The notes under the pieces are model-generated. The model was not told where the DNA came from and searched no databases. It saw nothing but the letters and a program-made list of their open reading frames with translations. Below are positions 1-4,777 of a stretch of DNA of 6,219 nt, in pieces. The stretch is from assembly GCA_903879775.1 (NCBI GenBank), contig CAIRMY010000302.1, positions 1-6,219 of the forward strand. Direction: 5' to 3'. Within the stretch, counting starts at the first letter, position 1; each line of letters starts with the position of its first letter. The translations under genes and the position numbers were made by a program. Origin of the DNA: an uncultured Bacteroidota bacterium (GTDB taxonomy: Bacteria > Bacteroidota > Bacteroidia > NS11-12g > UBA955).

Positions 1-701
1 ATAACCATCAGGTTACTGATGTTTCTCGATTCTTGAATTCCACGGTAAACCAACATTGTAATTAAGATATTAATGAGCAAAGCAGGGGCATCAAAAATGA
101 TTTTGAGGGACCCTATCTGCGGCGCTGATTGCCAAGCTTGTAATGCCGAATATTCGTCGACCGTAACATTCATCGACTTCCATAACAAACCAAATTCAGA
201 AGGCTGCGGTAATTTATTCATGAGCAAATCTGAATGGGCTAAGGCTACAGAACTTGCTGTTTTATAATCGATTATACTCCACCTTGGCAAATGTAAATTC
301 ATAGCATCTAAAAGGTGGGTGAAATATCCAGACCAAGAAAATGCGATATAAATATTGCCAATTGAATATTCCATGAGCAACGCCCAACCAATTATCCAGG
401 CAAATAACTCTCCAAATGATGCATAAGCATAAGTATAAGCACTTCCTGAAACTGGAATTCTACTTGAAAATTCAGCATAACATAAAGCGGCAAATCCACA
501 TGCAACAGCACAAATGATAAATAGAAAAATCACACCAGGGCCACCCTCAGCACATGCTTTACCCACAGAACTAAAGATTCCACCACCAATAATTGCGGCA
601 ATTCCAAAAAATGTCAAATCTTTAACAGACAATACCTTAGATAACTGATGATGGTCATCAGAGATAAAATTGGTTTTTCGACGAAAGAGTGATTTAATCA
701 T
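1..701 (-). CDS. Amino acid permease, APC superfamily (C-terminus cut by window edge)
   Basis: This is an inner-membrane transporter that probably moves amino acids by proton or ion symport. The frame is open from the ATG at 701 to the left edge, giving 233 residues with no stop. After a hydrophilic N-terminus of about 28 residues comes a first membrane segment with the glycine-rich GGGIF motif (residues 39-43), which breaks TM1 in APC and CAT transporters and contacts the substrate backbone. A second hydrophobic helix follows (about 57-76), then the typical RIPVSGSAYTYAY stretch (81-93) and a third helix (about 97-120) with the FGELFAWIIGW pattern. Residues 135-210 form a long polar loop before another hydrophobic segment, as in CAT-like permeases of Bacteroidota. 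Family members usually have 450-650 residues, so roughly half is missing. The start is the first ATG after an in-frame stop about 50 bases upstream. The gene is divergent from the metal cluster. Substrate specificity cannot be told. Confidence 0.9.
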   Translation of the reverse strand, partial: MIKSLFRRKTNFISDDHHQLSKVLSVKDLTFFGIAAIIGGGIFSSVGKACAEGGPGVIFLFIICAVACGFAALCYAEFSSRIPVSGSAYTYAYASFGELFAWIIGWALLMEYSIGNIYIAFSWSGYFTHLLDAMNLHLPRWSIIDYKTASSVALAHSDLLMNKLPQPSEFGLLWKSMNVTVDEYSALQAWQSAPQIGSLKIIFDAPALLINILITMLVYRGIQESRNISNLMV

Positions 702-715
702 TGTGAATCGAACTG

Positions 716-747
716 CGATATTACGGCTGTTCAGGTTTGAAATCAAA
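716..747 (-). promoter_or_regulatory. Weak candidate promoter for the permease
   Basis: Read on the minus strand, a TTTG at 747-744 is followed after 20 bases by TAATATCG at 723-716. The spacing fits the Bacteroidota -33/-7 pattern, but the -7 box matches TAnnTTTG in only four of its six fixed positions. Transcription would begin near 712, leaving a leader of about 11 bases before the ATG at 701. It is the best candidate in this short intergenic gap and no more than that. Confidence 0.3.
736..747. repeat. Short inverted repeat joining the two divergent -33-like boxes
   Basis: TTTGA at 736-740 and TCAAA at 743-747 are perfect inverted arms around two A residues. The left arm contains the plus-strand -33-like TTTG. 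The right arm read on the other strand contains the minus-strand TTTG. The symmetry could be an operator or a consequence of back-to-back promoters. Five-base arms in AT-rich DNA also arise by chance. Confidence 0.25.
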
Positions 748-764
748 TCTTTTTATTATATTTG
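736..764 (+). promoter_or_regulatory. Candidate promoter of the metal-handling cluster
   Basis: TTTG at 736-739 and TATATTTG at 757-764 match the Bacteroidota promoter pattern TTTG / TAnnTTTG. The -7 box is a perfect match. The 17-base spacer is slightly shorter than the usual 19-21. Transcription starting about four bases after the -7 box would begin near 768, almost at the ATG at 770, so the first gene may be translated from a leaderless or nearly leaderless mRNA. Confidence 0.55.
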
Positions 765-769
765 TTTAT

Positions 770-1186
770 ATGAAACGCATCTTGCTATGCTTAACAATTA
801 TTTTCACTGTCATTAGCAGCGGAATGATGCATATTGTGTTTCATGTTTGCACCTCTGAACCTGTTGTGAAACAGACAATTGAAAACGATTGCTGCACGAA
901 CAAAAGAAACATGCCAAAATGTTGTGAGTCTGAAAACAAAATAGACATTGAACCCTCATGTTGCTGTGAGAATGTTCAATGGTATTATTTCACTCCAAAG
1001 TTTAATGAAGGTTTTAATAAACAATTAAAAATTCCAATTGCACATTGCACCCATTTGGGAAATATTGATCTATCAATCAATAGAATCAATGTATTAAATC
1101 CTCATCAGTTTAAACAAATTCCATTTCAAAATATAATTCCCCCTAACCTGCCTTGGCAGGAAGATATTTGCGTTTGGACAATTTAG
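770..1186 (+). CDS. Small exported Cys-rich protein, resembling the HYC_CC_PP family
   Basis: This 138-residue protein starts with a hydrophobic N-terminal signal or anchor (residues 1-20). An H-V-C motif (25-27) follows, then a run of cysteine pairs: 41-42, 51-52 and the triplet 64-66. Single cysteines lie at 93 and 134, histidines at 92, 95 and 112, and a PP at 124-125 near the C-terminus. The order of H-x-C, CC pairs and a late PP resembles small Bacteroidota proteins that databases call HYC_CC_PP. That assignment is from memory; here the motif reads HVC, so it would be a divergent member. The thiol content and its place ahead of HMA and TonB receptor genes suggest periplasmic binding of a soft metal (inference). 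The frame can be extended to a TTG at 737, but that lies within the -33-like box and adds residues before a good signal peptide, so the ATG at 770 is chosen. No Shine-Dalgarno is seen. The biochemical role of the family is unknown to me. Confidence 0.75.
   Translation: MKRILLCLTIIFTVISSGMMHIVFHVCTSEPVVKQTIENDCCTNKRNMPKCCESENKIDIEPSCCCENVQWYYFTPKFNEGFNKQLKIPIAHCTHLGNIDLSINRINVLNPHQFKQIPFQNIIPPNLPWQEDICVWTI
1147..1160. repeat. GC-rich perfect inverted repeat inside the end of the Cys-rich gene
   Basis: CCTGCC and GGCAGG are perfect six-base arms around TT. In RNA this would fold as a five-pair stem with a CTTG loop. It lies within the codons for residues 126-130 of the Cys-rich protein, about 25 bases before its stop. 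It is strikingly GC-rich for this AT-rich region. No T-run follows, so it is not an intrinsic terminator. It may be a transcript-stability or processing element, or chance. Confidence 0.35.
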
Positions 1187-1207
1187 AATTTCATTTTTCT
1201 CTCGTTT

Positions 1208-1221
1208 GCCATATTTATGGC
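1208..1221. repeat. Perfect inverted repeat in the gap between the first two cluster genes
   Basis: GCCATA and TATGGC are perfect arms around TT. In RNA the element can form a five-pair stem with a four-base loop. It sits in the 72-base gap (1187-1258) between the Cys-rich and HMA genes and has the same 6-2-6 shape as the palindrome at 1147-1160. It covers the upstream ATG at 1217, which would be occluded in the folded form. No TAnnTTTG box is present in this gap, so cotranscription from the upstream promoter is more likely than a separate promoter. The element could be an mRNA processing or attenuation hairpin, or a regulator site. Confidence 0.4.
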
Positions 1222-1258
1222 CAATTTTAACAATTCACTCAAATTTAAAAACAGAAAA

Positions 1259-1630
1259 ATGAAACATCTAATCAAATCGATCGCTGTATTGTGCAGCATC
1301 ATATTAATCACAGGAATGGCTCTTGTGAATCCCCCAAAAAAGACAACCATTACATTTAAAGTATTTGGAGTATGCGGCGATTGCAAAGAACGCATTGAAG
1401 AAGCTTTAGACAGAAAAGGCATTTATAAATCACTTTATAATTTTAAAACACAACAAGTTACAATCACCTATAAAACAGGAATGTTCAAAGAAGAACAGTT
1501 TCACAATATGGTGGCAATGGTTGGACATGACACAGAATTGGTGAAAGCAGACAATGTTGTGTATAGCAATTTACCAGAATGTTGTAAATATAGAGACGGC
1601 GCCAAATGTACAGACGAGGAAAAAGAATAA
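1259..1630 (+). CDS. Exported heavy-metal-associated (HMA) domain protein
   Basis: This is probably a periplasmic or membrane-anchored metal-binding protein that passes a soft metal such as copper to or from partners. From the ATG at 1259 it has 123 residues. A signal or anchor helix (about 8-23) is followed by an HMA-like fold (about 29-96) with strand FKVFG, the metal loop C39-G-D-C42, helix KERIEEAL, strand QQVTITYK and the late AMVGHDTELVKAD segment. A C-terminal tail has L-P-E-C-C-K-Y-R (105-112) and a further C117, a tail seen in Bacteroidota HMA proteins next to TonB receptors. The usual Met two residues before the first loop Cys is Gly here. An in-frame ATG at 1217 would add 14 polar residues; I prefer 1259 because it places the basic end directly before the hydrophobic core and follows an A-rich leader. 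Its last 25 bases overlap the receptor gene in another frame, implying translational coupling. Confidence 0.85.
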   Translation: MKHLIKSIAVLCSIILITGMALVNPPKKTTITFKVFGVCGDCKERIEEALDRKGIYKSLYNFKTQQVTITYKTGMFKEEQFHNMVAMVGHDTELVKADNVVYSNLPECCKYRDGAKCTDEEKE

Positions 1631-3639
1631 GCATAATTTGCTTGTTTCTCCTAGTTTCAAACTTCATTTCAGCACAATCCGATAGCTCTCGCATAGATAC
1701 GGTTAAAACCGTAAATGTAGGTGTGGAACAGGCTGGTGTAATGTTCGATGCGAATGGAGCGTCCCTCAAGCAAATTTTAGGTCAAAACGAATTCAAAAAG
1801 GCAGCTTGCTGTACCATTTCTGAGAGCTTTGAACTCAGTAATACCGTCGAAATTTCAAATTCAGATGGTGTTTCTGGCATTCGCCAAATTGAAATGATGG
1901 GATTAAATGGCAAATATGCCTTGATGACCCGTGATAACATTCCTCAACTAGGCGGTTTGGCCACATTAAATGGCATGAATAACATTCCTGGTCCAATGGT
2001 TTCCGATGTTCGCTTGGCCAAAGGAACAGGTTCTGTGACCTTAGGTTACGAAGGAATTACAGGTGGAATAGATTACGGACTTAAAGGCACTGATAATGCA
2101 CCCGAGTGGGATTTAAATGCATATCAAAACAATCAAGGCCGTTCAGAAATCAACATCATTCACGGCAAAAAAATCAATTCTAAATTTAAGCATACAACTT
2201 ATTTACATGGAGGGAAACAGTTTTTCGCAACCGATATGAACCAAGATATGTTTTCAGACATGCCACTCACTAGCAGAATTTACGCAGGAAACCAATTGAA
2301 TTATCAAGGCAAGAAAACTGAAGGTCAATTTGGAATCACCTATTGGAATGAACAAAAGCAATCTGGAGAAGTTAGCCATACAGATCATAACATTTTATCG
2401 GAATTGCCCAATGTATTCAGATTCAACCAACACGAAAGCAAGTTCGATATCTTTGGTAAATTTGGAATTATACTCAATGAGAAATCTGAATCGAGCATCG
2501 GAAATATCTTAAATGTTTCAAAACATCAGAATCATACCCTTCTAAATTCTAAAATCCAAAGAAACTACAAGGGTGAGGAAACTAAATTGAGTTATTCAGG
2601 ACTTTACCAAACCAATTTATCTTCTAAAACAACAATCAAAACCGGTGTTTCAGCGATGTTGAATCATTTAAATGAAACCTTAACAGACACAATTGGCACA
2701 AATATTTCACAAGAATTTAGTGAAAAACAAGTGGGCGTTTTTGCCGAAGTGGTTTATAAACTTAAAAAATTATCCTTTGTATTGGGTTTGCGTCAAGATT
2801 ACCACAATGCCTACGGATTCTTTTTCACTCCTAGATTCCATTCAAAATATGAATTCAACAAAAACAATAAATTGTTTTTGCAAGCTGGAATGGGACGCAG
2901 AACTCCATATATGCTCATTGAAAATTTACCGATGTTCATTAACAACAGAACACTAAAAATTGAGCAATATCCAGGAAATTTACCTTATGGAATGCCACAA
3001 GAGTTTGGATATAATGGGGGTATCAGTTTTATGAGAAATTTCTTTTTCATGAATTATCCAAGTACTTTAACCGTTGATGTATTTTCAACTCAATTTCAAA
3101 ATCAAGTTGTTGTAGATAGAGATTTTTCATTGAATGAACTCACCATTGCATCAAGAAATAATGGTTTTGCAGGAAATACAAATAGTGTTCACGTAGAATG
3201 GACAACCCATCCAATCAGACGACTAGAAGTTAAATTGGCCTACAGATATGTAAAAAACTTGCAATTTCTAAACCAAGAATTCCAAATCGCTCCGTTCCAA
3301 AGTGTCCATAGAGCCTTGGTTGTTGTTGGCTATAAAACAAGAAATAAATGGTATTTCGACGCAGTTTCGCAAATCAATGGACCAAAAAGAATTGCATATT
3401 TTTCAAAAACCGAATCAAAATATAGTCCATCATTTATCATTGTGAATGCGCAAATTAGAAAATCATTTGAAAATGGTTTCGAATTTTATGTTGGTGCTGA
3501 GAACATAGGAAACATAAAGCAAGCAGATCCCGTTTTAATGTTGCATTCTAGTCAAAGTCACACGTTTGATGCCGCATATAGCTGGGCTCCAGCAAATGGC
3601 ATCAACTATTACTGTGGCATTCGAATGGTCTTAAGATAA
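1606..3639 (+). CDS. TonB-dependent outer-membrane receptor, probably for a metal species
   Basis: This 677-residue outer-membrane receptor imports or exchanges a substrate using TonB energy. A signal peptide (1-23) ends FISA before QSD. The plug begins after a short linker with a possible TonB-box stretch around 32-40. The plug holds KKAACCTISESFE (64-76), then Q-I-E-M-M-G, a D-N-I-P..GGLA segment, IPGPMV and KGTGSV..GYEGI. These are hallmarks of a Bacteroidota receptor subfamily often beside HMA proteins. From about residue 165 on, repeated amphipathic strands form the barrel, ending in a segment with FDAAYSWAP and a final strand GINYYCGIRMVLR. There is no N-terminal carboxypeptidase-like (CarboxypepD_reg) domain, so it is shorter than many relatives, which often exceed 720 residues. 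The start overlaps the HMA gene by 25 bases, and this start gives a proper signal peptide, so I see no frameshift. Metal specificity is inferred from neighbours and the CC pair; siderophore or organic ligand uptake remains possible. Confidence 0.9.
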   Translation: MYRRGKRISIICLFLLVSNFISAQSDSSRIDTVKTVNVGVEQAGVMFDANGASLKQILGQNEFKKAACCTISESFELSNTVEISNSDGVSGIRQIEMMGLNGKYALMTRDNIPQLGGLATLNGMNNIPGPMVSDVRLAKGTGSVTLGYEGITGGIDYGLKGTDNAPEWDLNAYQNNQGRSEINIIHGKKINSKFKHTTYLHGGKQFFATDMNQDMFSDMPLTSRIYAGNQLNYQGKKTEGQFGITYWNEQKQSGEVSHTDHNILSELPNVFRFNQHESKFDIFGKFGIILNEKSESSIGNILNVSKHQNHTLLNSKIQRNYKGEETKLSYSGLYQTNLSSKTTIKTGVSAMLNHLNETLTDTIGTNISQEFSEKQVGVFAEVVYKLKKLSFVLGLRQDYHNAYGFFFTPRFHSKYEFNKNNKLFLQAGMGRRTPYMLIENLPMFINNRTLKIEQYPGNLPYGMPQEFGYNGGISFMRNFFFMNYPSTLTVDVFSTQFQNQVVVDRDFSLNELTIASRNNGFAGNTNSVHVEWTTHPIRRLEVKLAYRYVKNLQFLNQEFQIAPFQSVHRALVVVGYKTRNKWYFDAVSQINGPKRIAYFSKTESKYSPSFIIVNAQIRKSFENGFEFYVGAENIGNIKQADPVLMLHSSQSHTFDAAYSWAPANGINYYCGIRMVLR

Positions 3640-3656
3640 TGGTTTTAAGATTTTTT
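3629..3656 (+). terminator. Weak candidate intrinsic terminator of the metal cluster
   Basis: TCTTAA (3629-3634) and TTAAGA (3645-3650) are perfect six-base arms around a ten-base loop, followed immediately by six T residues (3651-3656). The hairpin spans the receptor stop codon and lies inside the 3' end of the convergent DUF4160-like gene. The stem is AT-rich with only two G-C pairs, so it would be weak. No T-run follows on the other strand, so it would serve only the plus-strand transcript. Confidence 0.35.
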
Positions 3657-3963
3657 CGAATGGAATAGATTTTTTATACACAAAGAAATCAATCCAAAAT
3701 TTGATTATTTCCGTTAAATTACAATTAATCATTTTCAAAAAGTTTTCTTTATCGCCTTCTTCTAACTCTGGTATTCCATCGATAGAGATCATTTCTAAAT
3801 GGCTAAACAAACCGTTGTCTAAATGGACAATAATTTTAGAAATATTGTTGGCTGATCGACCATAAAAAACTAGAGGAAGATGATCATTTACATCAATGTA
3901 AATTTCTAATCCGAAGTATTCGAAAATTGGTTTTTCTGAGGGTAAAACTAAAGCAACGACCAT
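3631..3963 (-). CDS. Small DUF4160-like protein
   Basis: This 110-residue cytosolic protein has no signal peptide or membrane segment. It resembles DUF4160 proteins: an early P-I-F-E-Y-F-G (12-18), a strand leading to an N-D-H-x-P motif (26-30), a central strand KIIVHLD (43-49), and a C-terminal helix LTEIIKFWIDFF (83-94) then PFEKI. DUF4160 proteins usually read like E/D-H-x-P-x-H-x-H in the middle; here the later histidines are absent (L-V-F-Y), so any role for them is lost. Some DUF4160 genes pair with DUF2442 in toxin-antitoxin-like couples, but no partner is seen. The molecular function is not known to me. An in-frame TTG at 3987 would give 118 residues, but it lies inside the -7 box of a strong promoter match, so the ATG at 3963 is chosen. 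The 3' end overlaps the convergent receptor gene by 9 bases. Confidence 0.65.
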   Translation of the reverse strand: MVVALVLPSEKPIFEYFGLEIYIDVNDHLPLVFYGRSANNISKIIVHLDNGLFSHLEMISIDGIPELEEGDKENFLKMINCNLTEIIKFWIDFFVYKKSIPFEKILKPLS

Positions 3964-3984
3964 GAATTTTGGTAGGGGTTTAGT

Positions 3985-4015
3985 CAAAATTAATCATTTT
4001 GTTTAACTTAACAAA
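3985..4015 (-). promoter_or_regulatory. Strong promoter match for the DUF4160-like gene
   Basis: On the minus strand, TTTG at 4015-4012 is followed after exactly 19 bases by TAATTTTG at 3992-3985. Both boxes and the spacing match the Bacteroidota consensus without a mismatch. Transcription would begin near 3981, leaving a leader of about 18 bases before the ATG at 3963. The -33 box starts one base after the stop codon of the DUF2520 gene. The small gene can therefore be expressed independently of the upstream ccmF-type operon. Confidence 0.6.
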
Positions 4016-4777
4016 CTATTTTTCGAATTTTTGTTGAATATATTTAGAGATTGATCTGTATATATCAGCCTCATCAGCACAATTCCTTAGTTGTTTTAAA
4101 TGCGTTGATATGGTTGTTTCATCACCGCGAAATGCTGGTCCAGTCTGCACCAATATTGGATTATTTAGTTTTACCTTATCTATGGTTTGTTGAATGATTG
4201 GCAATAAATAATCAAAGCTCAATTGTTCGTTCTCTCTCAAAACTTCTTGGCTACCGATCAAACAAGCATTTACAAAATTATTTGCAAACACTGCCGATAA
4301 ATGCAACTGTGCCCTATCTTCCGAATTTAAAAATCGGATGTTTAAATTCAGAGAATTGTTTAATTTTTCGAGGGACATTTGGGTCACTGAATCAGAATAT
4401 TCAACAAATACAGGGACCAATTTCCAATCTATTTCAACTTCGCTAGAAAAACTATATAAAGGGTACCATATTCCTACATGATTACAATCTACAAATTCAG
4501 ATAAAGCTAAACTGCCGCTACAATACAACTTAATCACCGAATCATTCGAAATCTGTAAAATGCTTGAATGAATGTCATTGTCTTTAGTGGTTATAAATAC
4601 AATATCTCCTTCAGCTAGAATCTCATTGATGTTTGTTTTAGAAAACGTTTGAACGCCAGATAATTCAAGTGTCTGATTGCTAAAAACACCACCTACGCCT
4701 ATCCCTCGAGATAAAAATAGTTTTAATAAATGTTTACCTAAGTTGCCATAACCCAATATGTAAACCTTTGGACTCAT
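4016..4777 (-). CDS. Rossmann-like and DUF2520 domain protein
   Basis: This is a 253-residue cytosolic protein of the family with an NAD(P)-binding-like N-terminus and a DUF2520 helical C-terminus, related in fold to ketopantoate reductase and 6-phosphogluconate dehydrogenase. The dinucleotide-binding glycine motif G-Y-G-N-L-G (9-14) follows strand KVYIL. A second strand DIVFITTKDNDI (58-69) matches the family's V-x-D-x-x-I region, and C-S-G-S (86-89) and W-Y-P-L-Y-S-F-S (104-111) follow. The DUF2520 part shows L-H-L-S-A-V-F-A-N-N-F (158-168) and the signature Q-T-G-P-A-F-R-G-D (211-219). The substrate is unknown; an oxidoreductase role is inferred from the fold. Length is normal for the family. 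The ATG shares its A with the last base of the upstream TAA (TAATG), so translation is probably coupled to the CcmF-type gene. Confidence 0.9.
   Translation of the reverse strand: MSPKVYILGYGNLGKHLLKLFLSRGIGVGGVFSNQTLELSGVQTFSKTNINEILAEGDIVFITTKDNDIHSSILQISNDSVIKLYCSGSLALSEFVDCNHVGIWYPLYSFSSEVEIDWKLVPVFVEYSDSVTQMSLEKLNNSLNLNIRFLNSEDRAQLHLSAVFANNFVNACLIGSQEVLRENEQLSFDYLLPIIQQTIDKVKLNNPILVQTGPAFRGDETTISTHLKQLRNCADEADIYRSISKYIQQKFEK

Noticed and set aside
73..267. Plus-strand open frame of 64 codons
   Set aside because: It lies wholly opposite the amino acid permease, whose recognisable motifs fix the coding strand, and it has no family features.
737..769. TTG start adding 11 residues to the Cys-rich protein
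   Set aside because: It overlaps the -33-like box and extends a normal signal peptide; the ATG at 770 gives a basic end directly followed by the hydrophobic core.
1183..1422. Minus-strand open frame opposite the HMA gene
   Set aside because: It is a shadow of the HMA gene, which has a recognisable fold, metal loop and operon context.
1600..1640. Possible frameshift joining the HMA protein and receptor into one fusion
   Set aside because: The receptor frame has its own ATG followed by a complete signal peptide with a plausible cleavage site, so two overlapping genes explain the region better.
1485..1769. Minus-strand open frame of 94 codons across the HMA/receptor junction
   Set aside because: It is opposite two well-supported genes and shows no motif or upstream promoter.
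2330..2956. Two plus-strand open frames of 60 and 87 codons inside the receptor
   Set aside because: They are alternative frames within a continuous beta-barrel coding sequence, with no recognisable features.
4198..4446. Plus-strand open frame of 82 codons
   Set aside because: It is antisense to the DUF2520 protein, whose signature motifs lie in this stretch.
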